Made by a program: the position numbers and the translations under genes
From: Labilithrix sp.
Lineage (GTDB): Bacteria; Myxococcota_A; Polyangia; Polyangiales; Polyangiaceae
Assembly: GCA_019637175.1 (NCBI GenBank)
Contig: JAHBWD010000044.1
Span: forward strand, 1-64,000
DNA length: 64,000 nt
Reading direction: 5' to 3'
The notes under the pieces: model-generated
What the model saw: only the letters and a program-made list of their open reading frames with translations
What the model was told of the DNA's origin: nothing
Databases searched by the model: none
In this document: positions 49,522-58,437 of the stretch, one piece after another
Position numbering within the stretch: position 1 is the stretch's first letter
How the letters are laid out: every line of letters starts with the position of its first letter

Positions 49522-50142
49522 ATGGTCGTGACCCAGCCGCAGACGCCCGAGCTCCCCGACGTGGTCGAGTCCTCCGACGACGGCGATCGTCCGTCGATCA
49601 CCGAGGTCAACGGAACGGTCGCGAAGTTCGAGATGGCCTACAGCCCGAACGTCGCCGATCGTTTCGCCTTCGGCCCGCCGATGAGCCAGCGCTGGCCGTC
49701 GTTGCTCTTCCTCGGCTTCGCGCTCTTCATCGCGGCGTTGGTGTTCGTCGCGTATCACGGGTCGAGCAACACGAGCCTGTACCGATGGGTCGTCGAGGGC
49801 GATCGTGGGCGCGTCATGGGCTCGGGCCCGCTCGCGTTCGTCATCTGCTTCGCCGCGCTCGGCACGGTGATCCGCGCGGCGCTCCGCGGCGTGGTCGTCA
49901 CCGCCGACGCCGTCGAGGCGCGCTACCTCATCGCGGGCATCCCGAAGGTCAAGCGATGGCGCTGGGCGCAGATCGATCGCGTTCTCATCTCCGACACCGA
50001 AGTGATGTTCGAGCTGTGGAACGGCAGCTACGAGCGCCTGCCGCCCGTGCGCGATCCGAAGAAGATGGGCGATCTGCTCGCCGGCATCGCGACGGCGCGC
50101 GGGCGCCAGGTGACGCGCCTCTCTGCGGGCGCGGAGCATTAG
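49522..50142 (+). CDS. Membrane protein with PH-like C-terminal domain
   Basis: The product is 206 residues. The N-terminal 50 residues are acidic and flexible. Two membrane helices (about 60-80 and 103-122) are followed by a bacterial PH-like (bPH) domain of about 80 residues (GVVVTADAVEARYLIAGIPK, then WRWAQIDRVLISD). ATG 49522 is right after GGAGAG; GTG 49528 with better spacing is an equally good start. It lies on the same strand as the GAF protein (50-base gap) and the following lipoprotein, so a small operon is possible. The function is unknown. Confidence 0.8.
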   Translation: MVVTQPQTPELPDVVESSDDGDRPSITEVNGTVAKFEMAYSPNVADRFAFGPPMSQRWPSLLFLGFALFIAALVFVAYHGSSNTSLYRWVVEGDRGRVMGSGPLAFVICFAALGTVIRAALRGVVVTADAVEARYLIAGIPKVKRWRWAQIDRVLISDTEVMFELWNGSYERLPPVRDPKKMGDLLAGIATARGRQVTRLSAGAEH

Positions 50143-50158
50143 CGCGTATACTGCGAGC

Positions 50159-50899
50159 GTGAAGAAGGCTGCTCTCGGCGTCCTCCTCGTTCTGCTCGCG
50201 GGGTGCAACAAGTTCGGCGTCAAGGGCGCCATCGAGGCGCGCCGCGCCGAGGTGCAGGCCAACCTCGATCGGGTGACGAAGATCGGCGCCTCGCTGGCGA
50301 CGCTTCCGCCCGTGACCATCGACGCCGTGACGGTCGCGACGCCCGTCGTCTTCGTAGCGGCGTCGAAGGACGAACCGCTGCCCACCGCGACGCTCATCCA
50401 CGCCGAAGACATCGCGGAGCTCGCGGCGCCGGTCCCTCACGCCGATCGCCTCTCCGACACGACGCTGCTCTCGGAGTGCGCGTCGCTCCTCACGAAGGGC
50501 AAGCACGTCAGCCCGTCGAACCCGAACGTGTTCGAGAACGTGGTGAAGAGCTACCTCGACAAGTGCAAGAGCATCAAGACGCTGTTCGTCGTTCGCACGC
50601 GCAAGAAGGAGTCGCGCGCGTTCGAGGGCGACGTCGTCGCGTTCGACCTCGCGTCGGGCAAGCACCTCGGCGGCTTCGCCCTCTCGGTCACGAGCGCCGG
50701 CCGAACGGCCAAGGTCACCAACACCACGACCACCGTGCAGCGCACGTCGGCGGCGTCTCGCCGGCGGCGCGTGATCCGGACGACGACGACGACGGAGAGC
50801 TACCAGAACGACGACGAGGCGCAGCTCCGCTCCGATCTCGCCGACGCGATCGACGCCGGCATCACCAAGACGATCCCGAGCGCGACGCTGGTCGAGTGA
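50159..50899 (+). CDS. Lipoprotein, unknown, with Thr/Arg-rich insert
   Basis: The product is 246 residues from GTG 50159. The signal ends at C16 (LLVLLAGC). It contains a mixed alpha/beta domain with two Cys (LLSECASLL, YLDKCKSI), and a strange low-complexity stretch near 185-215 made of Thr and Arg (VTNTTTTVQRTS, then RRRRVIRTTTTT). TATACT lies 7 bases upstream of the GTG; if it is a -10 box the mRNA would be leaderless, but no good -35 element was found. No family is recognised. Its end is 23 bases from the convergent TonB receptor gene. Confidence 0.75.
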   Translation: MKKAALGVLLVLLAGCNKFGVKGAIEARRAEVQANLDRVTKIGASLATLPPVTIDAVTVATPVVFVAASKDEPLPTATLIHAEDIAELAAPVPHADRLSDTTLLSECASLLTKGKHVSPSNPNVFENVVKSYLDKCKSIKTLFVVRTRKKESRAFEGDVVAFDLASGKHLGGFALSVTSAGRTAKVTNTTTTVQRTSAASRRRRVIRTTTTTESYQNDDEAQLRSDLADAIDAGITKTIPSATLVE

Positions 50900-50921
50900 T
50901 GCGTCACGACGATCGGTATGG

Positions 50922-53108
50922 TCAGAACGATCCCTCCACGCCGAGGCTCGGGATCGTCACCGGTCCGATCTCCTCGACCCTGCACGGCTCGGTGGACGCG
51001 TAGGCCTGCGACGGCGTCGCGTAGTACGGGCAGTCGACGCTCAGCGCCTCCTTGCTCAACGTCGCGTTGAGCCACTCGACCACGAACGAGATGCGCCCTT
51101 TCTGCCCGACCTGCCACCGCTTCTCGAGCCGGAGATCGAAGCGGTAGAAGTCGGGGAACCGCTGCTGATTGAACGGCGGGATCGGGATGCCCGACACCTG
51201 CCGCGAGTACGGGCGGCCGCTGTAGAAGTAGAAGCGCGCGCCGGTGCGCCAGCCCCTCCCGAGATCGTACGCGCCGATCAGGTTGAGCACGTGCGTGCGG
51301 TCGAAGTCGCTCGGGATCTCGGCCCACGAGACGGCCCGCGAGCGCCGGCTGAAGCCGTCGTAGAGCCCCGCGAGATCGGCGACGGTCGAGAGCTGGGTGG
51401 TGCGCGTCGTACGGCTCAAGGTGTACGAGAGCCACCCGGTGAGCTTCTGCGTGAGCGAACGGCGAAGGAGGATCTCGAGGCCCAGCGTCTTTCCCCGGAC
51501 GCGCCGATCGACGCAATCGTCGTCGACCGTCCCGCCGCCGCCGTCGTCGAGGTTCGCGGTCTCGCCGCACGTCGTCGCGAAGTCGGTGAGCCCGAGATAC
51601 TGATGATGGAAGAACGTCGGCGTGAGCGTGAACTTCCACGGGAGCTGGATCTCGAAGCCCTGGCTCACCTGCACGCTCGTCTGCAGACCTTGCGAGAGGC
51701 GCCCGATCTGGAGCCCGGGGATCGGGATGAAGAACGCCGGCGGCTGGTGCGACAGGCCGAAGGTCGACACGAGCGTGACGTCTTTGCCGAGCTTCAGGCG
51801 CGAGAGGAGTCGCGGATCGACCGCCGGCACCGCGGCGTTCGCGCTGCGGCGCTGCACGGTGCGCGACGCGCCCTCGAAGTTCCGCACCGACTCGTAGTAG
51901 TCGAAGCGCACGCCCGGCGTGACCTCCCAGCGCGGCGCCGCTTGCATCACCGCGTCGAGGTGGACGCCGGCCACGAGATCGTTGCGCGGCGGATAGAGCA
52001 CGTTGCTGTTGCCGTTGACGCCGCCGCTGCGGCGACTCGTGTCGAGATCGTAGTGGTCGAGCATGACGTCGCTGCCTCCCCGCAGGAGGACGTCCTCTCC
52101 GAGGGGCTGCTCGACATAGAGCCGCGCGCCGATCATGCGATCCTTGACGCCGCGAAGCTCGTCGGTCCCCGTCTCGTCGCTGCCGACCGTGAGGGCGAGG
52201 CGCATGTGCCCGCGGTTCGGCAGATCGTGATCCCATCGCGTGTCGATGCGGTGAAACTGCGTCGCCAGCGCGGTGCGCACTTCGCCGCTCGGCCGCTTCT
52301 CGCCGAAGAAGTCGTACGCGCCGAACGCGAAGACGCCGATCGTGTCCTTCGGCGTGAGGGCCCACGTGACGCGGCCTTGGTAGTCCCAGTAGTCGAGCAC
52401 CGCTTGGGGCGCGGCGAGCGAGATGATCGCGGCGGTGTACGAGTAGCGGCCGGCGACGAGCGCGGTGCCGCGCCCGTCGGCGAACGGCGTCTCGACGAGC
52501 GCGCCTGCGTCGAAGATGCGGATGTTGCCTTCGCCGTGGAGCTCGGCCGCAGGTCGGCGCGACTCGCCCGCGAGCACGCCGCCGGCGAACCGGCCGTAGC
52601 GCGCGGGATAACCGCCGGGGTAGAAGTCGACCTTGTCGACGAGCCCGGGGTGGATGACGCTCGGCCCCGCGCCCACGTGATAGAGGAGCGGGATCCGCAC
52701 GCCGTCGAGGAAGTAGCCGTTGTTGCCGGGCGGCGCGCCGCGCACGAAGAAGAACGGAAGGCCGCTCATCATCGGCGTCACACCGGGGAGCGCCTCCATG
52801 ACGCGGAAGGCGTCGCCGAACGCGCCCGGGACCTCGCGGACCTCCTGCGCGGTGAACGACGTCTGTCCGGCCTTCGTGCCCTTGCGTCCTCGGACCTGGA
52901 CCTCTTCGACCGGTCCTGTCTTCGGCGCGGGCGGCTCGGCGGGAGGAGCCTCGACGGCGGGCGCTTCGGCCTGCGGCCCTGCCGGCGCCTCTGCGGCCTC
53001 CGGCGCCGGGGCAGACGGCTCCGCCGTCGCGGGCTGCGCGAGCGAAGGGCTGGCGGTGAAGAGGGCGGCCGCCAAGGCGGAGATGAGGCCTGCGGCCGCG
53101 CGCTTCAC
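50922..53108 (-). CDS. TonB-dependent outer-membrane receptor
   Basis: The product is 728 residues from GTG 53108. The signal peptide (VKRAAAGLISALAAALFTAS, cut after SLAQ) is followed by a Pro/Ala/Glu-rich periplasmic linker, a TonB-box-like VEEVQVRGRK, a plug domain (FRVMEALPGVTPMMSG, FFVRGAPPGNNGYFLDGV) and a long beta-barrel ending in LGVEGSF with terminal Phe. It should import a small ligand using TonB energy. The start overlaps the stop of the M20 amidohydrolase gene (GTGA), so the two are coupled and the ligand may be the hydrolase substrate. No TonB/ExbB genes are nearby. Confidence 0.9.
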   Translation of the reverse strand: MKRAAAGLISALAAALFTASPSLAQPATAEPSAPAPEAAEAPAGPQAEAPAVEAPPAEPPAPKTGPVEEVQVRGRKGTKAGQTSFTAQEVREVPGAFGDAFRVMEALPGVTPMMSGLPFFFVRGAPPGNNGYFLDGVRIPLLYHVGAGPSVIHPGLVDKVDFYPGGYPARYGRFAGGVLAGESRRPAAELHGEGNIRIFDAGALVETPFADGRGTALVAGRYSYTAAIISLAAPQAVLDYWDYQGRVTWALTPKDTIGVFAFGAYDFFGEKRPSGEVRTALATQFHRIDTRWDHDLPNRGHMRLALTVGSDETGTDELRGVKDRMIGARLYVEQPLGEDVLLRGGSDVMLDHYDLDTSRRSGGVNGNSNVLYPPRNDLVAGVHLDAVMQAAPRWEVTPGVRFDYYESVRNFEGASRTVQRRSANAAVPAVDPRLLSRLKLGKDVTLVSTFGLSHQPPAFFIPIPGLQIGRLSQGLQTSVQVSQGFEIQLPWKFTLTPTFFHHQYLGLTDFATTCGETANLDDGGGGTVDDDCVDRRVRGKTLGLEILLRRSLTQKLTGWLSYTLSRTTRTTQLSTVADLAGLYDGFSRRSRAVSWAEIPSDFDRTHVLNLIGAYDLGRGWRTGARFYFYSGRPYSRQVSGIPIPPFNQQRFPDFYRFDLRLEKRWQVGQKGRISFVVEWLNATLSKEALSVDCPYYATPSQAYASTEPCRVEEIGPVTIPSLGVEGSF

Positions 53109-54283
53109 GTTCCCGCTCGCCACTCCTCCTGGACGGCGCTGCGCAGGCTGTCGTCGACGAGGATCTCGACGGCCGTGCGCGCGAGGGCCTTGGCCGCATC
53201 GCATGCCGTTCGCAATCCGCGATCACTGCCCGCGGCGTCGGCGAACCGGTGCTGGTGACACAAGGCTTCGTTCTCGTCCACGATCGCAAGGTAAGGATGA
53301 ATCGACGGGACGACGTGAGATACGTCACCCATGTCGGTGCTTCCCGCGCCGACGCGCGCGTCCGTTTCGCGCGCTTTGCGTCCGCCGGCCTCGAGGTGTG
53401 CGCCGAAGCGCCGCGCCATCGCCATGTTGTTGCGCATGTCGCGGTAGCCCTGGCGAGCGACGATCTCCACTCGCGCGTCGCTCGCGATCGCCGCTCCCTT
53501 CGCGCAACGCTCGACGATCGCACGGACGCGCGCGAGCTCTTCGGTGTCGCGCGCGCGCACGCTGAACTCGCACGACGCGAGCTCGGGGATGATGTTGACC
53601 GCCTGACCGCCGTTGGTGATGTAGCCGTGGACGCGCACGCCGTCCTTGAAGTGAACGCGCTGGCCGTCGATGAGGCGGAACGTATCCATGCACGCGGTGA
53701 GCGCGCTCTTGCCGTCCCACGGCGCCGCGGCGCCGTGCGCGGGCGCGCCGTGGAACGTCATCGCGAGCCACACGCTCGCGAGCGCCGGGTGCGCGAGCAC
53801 GTCGCGATCGAAGGGGTGAAACATCATCGCCGCCGCGAAGCCGTCGAACACGCCGGCCTCGATCATCTTGATCTTGCCGCCGCCGCCTTCTTCCGCGGGC
53901 GTTCCGAGGAAGACGACCTCGCCGCCGGAGACGTCGACCACCGACGCGGCCGCGAGGAACGCGCCGACCGCGCTCGTGGCGATGAGGTTGTGCCCGCACG
54001 CGTGACCGATGTCGGGCAGCGCGTCGTATTCGCCGAGGATGGCGACGCGCGGTCCCTTCCGGTCGCCCTTGCTCGCCCTCACGGCGGTCGACATCCCCGC
54101 GAGGCCGTGCTCGACCTCGAAACCGCGAGCGCGGAGGAGATCGGCGATCCACTTGGCGGCCTTGTGCTCCTCGAAGCGGAGCTCGGGGTTCGCGTGGATG
54201 TCGTGGGAGAGCTTCGCGAGCGTGTCACGCTCGCGGTCGATGGTCGCGTCGATGGCCTTTTCGATGTCGGAGGAGAGCGTCAT
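53105..54283 (-). CDS. M20-family amidohydrolase (p-aminobenzoyl-glutamate hydrolase-like)
   Basis: The product is 392 residues from ATG 54283, with GAGG 8 bases upstream. It has the M20/AbgB-type features: DIGHACGHNLIA with metal His, PAEEGGGG with the catalytic Glu pair, HGAPAHGAAAPWDG in the lid domain, and a late HPYLAIVDE with a metal ligand region. It shows no signal peptide, so it is cytoplasmic. It would hydrolyse an amide of a small acyl-amino acid or peptide. It is coupled to the TonB receptor gene (4-base overlap), which suggests uptake then hydrolysis of one compound. The substrate is unknown. Confidence 0.88.
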   Translation of the reverse strand: MTLSSDIEKAIDATIDRERDTLAKLSHDIHANPELRFEEHKAAKWIADLLRARGFEVEHGLAGMSTAVRASKGDRKGPRVAILGEYDALPDIGHACGHNLIATSAVGAFLAAASVVDVSGGEVVFLGTPAEEGGGGKIKMIEAGVFDGFAAAMMFHPFDRDVLAHPALASVWLAMTFHGAPAHGAAAPWDGKSALTACMDTFRLIDGQRVHFKDGVRVHGYITNGGQAVNIIPELASCEFSVRARDTEELARVRAIVERCAKGAAIASDARVEIVARQGYRDMRNNMAMARRFGAHLEAGGRKARETDARVGAGSTDMGDVSHVVPSIHPYLAIVDENEALCHQHRFADAAGSDRGLRTACDAAKALARTAVEILVDDSLRSAVQEEWRAGT

Positions 54284-54376
54284 GGCGGCGCCTCGTTCGG
54301 TACACGCGCGCAACGGCCGCGGCAAGTGAGCGCGAACGAGGCCGTTTTTCCCCGGGTTCTGGTATCACCTTGGGGG

Positions 54377-55522
54377 ATGAACACGACCGGCTCCTCGCGG
54401 GCGCTCCTGGCCATCGCGCTGTCGATCGCGGCCGCGGCGTGTCGCGATCAGCCCGGGCCGACGGCGCCCCCGCTGCCCGCGGAGCCGCCGGCGCCCGTGT
54501 CGGCGAACGCGCCGAGCACGACGCCGAGCGCCGACGCGGGCGGCCCGTTCGTCGCCGAGCGGATCCACGGCGAGGGCGTGGCGATGGGAACGCACCTGGC
54601 GTACGCGGCCTACACGACGCCGGCCGCCGACGCGAAGAAGACGCGAGAAGCCTTCGAGGCGGCGACCGCGGAGATCAAGCGCGTCGAAGCCGTGATGACG
54701 ACGTGGCGCCCCGACAGCGAGATCTCGAAGATCAACGCCGCCGCGGGCAAGAGCGCCGTCGCCGTGAGCGACGAGACCTTGGCGATCGTCAAGGAGTCGG
54801 TGCACACGAGCGAGATCTCGGAGGGCACCTTCGACATCACGTTCCAGACGCTGCACGGTCTCTGGAAGTTCGACGAGGATCTCGATCCCCACCCTCCCGC
54901 CGACAAGGACATCAAGGCGCGCCTCCCGTTCGTCGGCTACAAGCACATCAAGATCGACGAGGCCGCCAAGACGGTCATGCTCGCCAAGGAGAAGACCAAG
55001 ATCGGTCTCGGCGGCATCGCCAAGGGCTACGCCGTCGACCGCGCAGTCGCGGTGCTCGAGAAGGCCGGCCTCACGTCGTTCTTCGTCCAGGCGGGCGGCG
55101 ACCTGTTCGCGCGCGGCAAGAAGCCCGACGGCACCGAGTGGCAGGCGGGCATCCGCGATCCGCGCGGCGACGAAACGAAGTTCTTCGCCAAGCTCCCGCT
55201 CTCCGATCACGCGTTCAGCACCGCCGGCGACTACGAGCGCAGCTACGTGATCGGCGGCAAGCGATACCACCACATCATCGATCCGCGCACGGGCTACCCG
55301 GCGACGGCGTGCCGGAGCGTGACGATCTGGGCGCCGACGGCGTTGCTCGCCGACGAGATCGACGACGCCGTCTTCATCCTCGGACCGGAGAAGGGCATGA
55401 AGCTCGTCGAGTCGATCGACGGCGTGGGCGCGGTGGTCGTCGACGCGAAGAACAACCTCTGGGTGTCGAAGCGCCTCCACGGCAAGGTCGAGCTCGTGGG
55501 CGTTCCCTCGAGCGGGATCTGA
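54377..55522 (+). CDS. apbE: ApbE, FAD:protein FMN transferase, lipoprotein
   Basis: The product is 381 residues. The signal ends at C22 (SIAAAAC) and a Pro/Ala stalk follows. The ApbE core has GVAMGTHL, LGGIAKGYAVDRAV (FAD site), FVQAGGDLFARG, and the C-terminal HHIIDPRTGYPA signature with the metal-binding part. ApbE moves FMN from FAD onto a Thr of periplasmic redox proteins (for example NqrB/C, RnfG). None of these targets is in the window. It is divergent from the M20 gene (93-base gap), so is not in its operon. Confidence 0.92.
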   Translation: MNTTGSSRALLAIALSIAAAACRDQPGPTAPPLPAEPPAPVSANAPSTTPSADAGGPFVAERIHGEGVAMGTHLAYAAYTTPAADAKKTREAFEAATAEIKRVEAVMTTWRPDSEISKINAAAGKSAVAVSDETLAIVKESVHTSEISEGTFDITFQTLHGLWKFDEDLDPHPPADKDIKARLPFVGYKHIKIDEAAKTVMLAKEKTKIGLGGIAKGYAVDRAVAVLEKAGLTSFFVQAGGDLFARGKKPDGTEWQAGIRDPRGDETKFFAKLPLSDHAFSTAGDYERSYVIGGKRYHHIIDPRTGYPATACRSVTIWAPTALLADEIDDAVFILGPEKGMKLVESIDGVGAVVVDAKNNLWVSKRLHGKVELVGVPSSGI

Positions 55523-55540
55523 TCGACACGCGTCAGACGG

Positions 55541-56941
55541 TCAGCGGAGCGTGAGGAGCAGGCGCGCGGCGTCTTCGAGATCGCGCGCGCTCTGCACCTC
55601 GAGCACCTTCGTGCACTTCGGCGCGTAGCGCGACATCGCGCTGTCGCCGGTCGCCCACAGCGGGCGCGCCTCGGGGCAGAGCCACACGAGCGCGCGCGCG
55701 CGCGCCCGGATCGCGTCGAGCACCTCGGCGCCTTCGTTCTGGTAGTTGGTGCGGCCGTCGCCCAGGATCACGACGGTCGTGCGCCGATCGACGTCGGGCA
55801 AGACGCGCTCTTCGAACGCGCGGAGCACGCGCCCGTAGCTCGAGTTGTGCGTCACGGGGATCACCGCGCCCGAATAGGCGCGCGTCAGCGCCGTTTCGAT
55901 CGGTTCTTCGGCGAAGAGGCGCGTCGTCTCTCCGAGCTCGCTCACGAAGACGAACGAGCGCGTGCGATCGAACAGCTCCTGCGCGGAGTACGTCAGCTCG
56001 AGGAGGAAGCGCGCGACGCTGCGGACCGAGTCGCTCACGTCGCACAAGAGAACGAGACGAGGCTTGTCGCGCCGGCGCGCGCGGCGCGCGAGCGTCAACG
56101 GAACGCCGCCGGTGCGCATCGCGCGGCGGAGCGTCGCGTGCGCGTCGACGCGGCCTTTGCGCGCACGACGGCGGCGAACACGCTCGCCTCCGCGCAGCCG
56201 CTGCACGAAGACGCGCACCGCGCGGCGCACCTCCTCGATCTCCGCGCCGTCGAGCGAGGCGAAAGGCGCGGAGAGCACGTCGTCGCCCCGCTTCGCGTCG
56301 GCCTCGCGCTTCTCGAGCGTCGCGTGGACGAAGCCGCGAACGTCCTCGGCCGCGAGCTTGACCTCCCGCTCGAGGATCGCGACGAGCGCGTCCGCGCGAT
56401 CGGCGCCCATCGCGTCGGCGAGGCGGACGCGAAGCGACGCGAGCTCGCCGCGCGCGCGCCACGTGCCCACGTGCTCGAGCAGGCGATGCACGTAGAAGCC
56501 CGATTGCAGCGGGCTCTGCATGGCGTCGAGCATGCGCGCGCTGCCGGCGAGCTGGAGCAGGCGATCGAGCTCCGCGCCGCGATGCACGAGCGGCCCGATC
56601 GCGGCGTCGGGCGTGGTCGTCGCGATCGCGTCGAGGATCTCCCGGAGCGCGTCGATCTCGCCCTCGGAGAAGCCCTCCGCGGCGAGCCTCTCCCAGAGCG
56701 TGCGCCTCGGCTCGCGCGCGAAGAAGGCGTCGAAGGTCGCGTCGAAGCGCGCCCGATCGCGCGCGCGCTTCACGATCACGGCCTCGAGCGCGCCGCGCAC
56801 GTCGTCGCGCGAGCCGAGCCCCACGGCACGCACGGCGCGCACGGCGTCGATCGCCTGCGAGGTGGCGATCTCGAAGCCCGCGCGCCGGAGCATCCAGAGG
56901 AGCTCGTCGATCACCCGCAGCGGTGCGCGCACGTCCGCCAT
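55541..56941 (-). CDS. CoxE-type VWA-domain protein
   Basis: The product is 466 residues without signal or membrane segments. The N-terminal half is helical and Arg-rich. The C-terminal half is a VWA domain with MIDAS motif LLCDVSDSVRS, a second metal Thr/Ser region, and VVILGDGRTNYQNE as MIDAS-end motif, typical of CoxE proteins. Known partners are MoxR-type AAA+ ATPases; a MoxR/VWA pair helps insert metal into or remodel enzymes. No MoxR gene is beside it here, so the ATPase must be elsewhere. Its stop lies 18 bases from the convergent apbE end. Confidence 0.85.
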   Translation of the reverse strand: MADVRAPLRVIDELLWMLRRAGFEIATSQAIDAVRAVRAVGLGSRDDVRGALEAVIVKRARDRARFDATFDAFFAREPRRTLWERLAAEGFSEGEIDALREILDAIATTTPDAAIGPLVHRGAELDRLLQLAGSARMLDAMQSPLQSGFYVHRLLEHVGTWRARGELASLRVRLADAMGADRADALVAILEREVKLAAEDVRGFVHATLEKREADAKRGDDVLSAPFASLDGAEIEEVRRAVRVFVQRLRGGERVRRRRARKGRVDAHATLRRAMRTGGVPLTLARRARRRDKPRLVLLCDVSDSVRSVARFLLELTYSAQELFDRTRSFVFVSELGETTRLFAEEPIETALTRAYSGAVIPVTHNSSYGRVLRAFEERVLPDVDRRTTVVILGDGRTNYQNEGAEVLDAIRARARALVWLCPEARPLWATGDSAMSRYAPKCTKVLEVQSARDLEDAARLLLTLR

Positions 56942-56969
56942 GCGATGCTTTTAGCACCGCCGCGGTTTT

Positions 56970-57854
56970 CTAGCGCGCGGGCGGTCGCGGCGCGCTCGGC
57001 GCGGGCACGACGGGCGCGACCGGCGCGCCCGCGTTCTCGGCGAGGAGCTGACGAACCTGAGCCTCGAGCTTCGCCTCGCCGCTGGGATCGAAGCCGACGA
57101 AGACGTCGCGCACGACGCCTTTCTTGTCGACGAGGAGCATCGTCGGCAGCCCCGTGATGCCGTAGGTGCGGCTCGTGTCGCCGTCTTTGTCGACGACGAT
57201 GCCGTAGCGCATCTGGTGCTTCTCCGCGAAGACGGCGGCCTTCTCCGCCTCGTCGGTCGTGATGCCCACGACGCTGAGCCCTTGCGCGCCGAGCTTGTCT
57301 TTGAGCGCGCTGAGACGCGGCGCCAGCATGCGGCACGGGCCGCACCACGAGGCCCAGAAGTCGACGAGCACGACGCGCCCCTTGAGCGACGCCATCGACG
57401 CGGGCGCGCCGGCGAGCGGCGTCACGTTCTGCCAAGCGGGCGCGGGCGCGCCGACGAGATCCATCTTGAGGATCTCGTCGCCCGACGGGCGCGCCGCGAG
57501 GACGATCGACGCGCTGACGGGCGTGCCGCGGCGATCGAGATCGATCGACGCCGTGTCGCCGACCTTGCGGAGGCTCACGGCGCGCGTGACCTGAGCGGGC
57601 GCGGTGATCTTCACGCCGTCGATCACGACGATGCGATCGCCCGCGCGGATGCCTCCACGATCGGCGGGCGAGCCGCGCACGACGTGCTCGATCTTCACGC
57701 CGATGTCGCCTCCGCCGTCCATCGTGACGCCGAGCCACGGCGTCGACGCCTGGAGCGGGCCGAGCGGCGGCAACGGCATCGGCTGGGCGTGCGCGACGGG
57801 CGAGAGGGCGATGCCCGCCGCGAGAGCGACGGCTCCGAGGATTGCGCGCGCCAT
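56970..57854 (-). CDS. PDZ domain fused to a thioredoxin-like (TlpA/ResA-type) reductase
   Basis: The product is 294 residues from ATG 57854, with GAGGGA close upstream. A signal peptide (1-23, SPVAHA cut) sends it to the periplasm. Residues about 38-122 are a PDZ domain (PWLGVTMDGG, GSPADRGGIRAGDRIVVIDG). Residues about 138-270 are a thioredoxin fold with the active site C171-GPC-174 (FWASWCGPCRML) and cis-Pro loop GLPTMLLVD. The last 25 residues are Pro/Ala-rich. It probably reduces or makes disulfides in clients that the PDZ domain holds, for example heme-apoproteins for the cytochromes of this region. Clients are unproven. Confidence 0.9.
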   Translation of the reverse strand: MARAILGAVALAAGIALSPVAHAQPMPLPPLGPLQASTPWLGVTMDGGGDIGVKIEHVVRGSPADRGGIRAGDRIVVIDGVKITAPAQVTRAVSLRKVGDTASIDLDRRGTPVSASIVLAARPSGDEILKMDLVGAPAPAWQNVTPLAGAPASMASLKGRVVLVDFWASWCGPCRMLAPRLSALKDKLGAQGLSVVGITTDEAEKAAVFAEKHQMRYGIVVDKDGDTSRTYGITGLPTMLLVDKKGVVRDVFVGFDPSGEAKLEAQVRQLLAENAGAPVAPVVPAPSAPRPPAR

Positions 57855-58369
57855 GTCCCTCAATGGTGACCCACAAAAGCGACGTGGCGCTACCCGAGAG
57901 GGAAGCGCCACGGACAAGCTCGGCAGTTACAGCCGGAACCCAACAAGCCAGCGAAGAAAGTCAGAACAAGGAGAGAGAAGCCTTACTCAGCGCGAAGGAA
58001 GGAAGTCCGCCGTCAGACGTTTCCGGAGTGGCATCCCAAGGGAGTCAGGAGCCGACCCCGTCAACCGACGATGCGACGAGCAGCCCAGCACCTCGCGCCG
58101 TCGTCACTGTTCTCGCCCCGCGATAAGTAAGCGAAAGGGTAAGGCGCGGGGCTCGAGCAGTGGATCACCCCTTGAGCACCACGCATGCCAGGTTTCGCTT
58201 TGTCCATCATTTCAAAGTCTTGATGGATCTCGTTCGGGTGCTCGAGCCGACGGGCACTGTCAGCGGGGTCAGCGTGAGGGCCCCCCCTTGCACTCTTTTC
58301 ATACCTGGCACGAGTCTTTCGGTATCGGCTGAAGTGGGCGCCGTAAGCGCGTGTGCGCTTCGTGAATCA
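57855..58369. other. Long intergenic region, no gene seen
   Basis: This stretch of about 515 bp between the PDZ-thioredoxin gene and the tRNA promoter has clearly lower GC and no coding pattern in any frame. It holds an inverted repeat GCCCCGCG/CGCGGGGC (about 58110-58165) and presumably the promoter of the minus-strand PDZ gene near 57870-57920. I cannot support an RNA gene here, but the region's different base use is noticeable. Confidence 0.5.
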
Positions 58370-58397
58370 TTGACACTCTAGCCGTGGCAAGTATGGT
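58370..58397 (+). promoter_or_regulatory. Promoter of the tRNA-Arg-tadA unit
   Basis: TTGACA (58370-58375, a perfect -35), 16 bases, TATGGT (58392-58397). The start would fall near 58404, about 34 bases upstream of the tRNA. The stretch after the -10 is GC-rich (GCGCGGCC), as in stringently controlled stable-RNA promoters. Confidence 0.75.
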
Positions 58398-58398
58398 G

Positions 58399-58434
58399 CG
58401 CGGCCGCGAGCGCTCCTCATGAAGAGCGGCCGCG
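58399..58434 (+). other. Leader hairpin just before the tRNA
   Basis: CGCGGCCGC (58399-58407) pairs perfectly with GCGGCCGCG (58426-58434), and an inner CGCTC/GAGCG stem fits inside. It lies in the 5' leader, ending 3 bases before the tRNA, and may guide RNase P processing or overlap the transcription start. Confidence 0.5.
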
Positions 58435-58437
58435 GAT

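Noticed and set aside
50147..50152. TATACT as a leaderless promoter for the 50159 gene
   Set aside because: A good -10 but no -35 at the right distance; mentioned in the gene entry only.
57842..58126. Two possible small genes in the gap before the tRNA (57842-58126 and 58160-58381)
   Set aside because: No ribosome site, no recognised motif, low-complexity content, and base use unlike the neighbouring genes.
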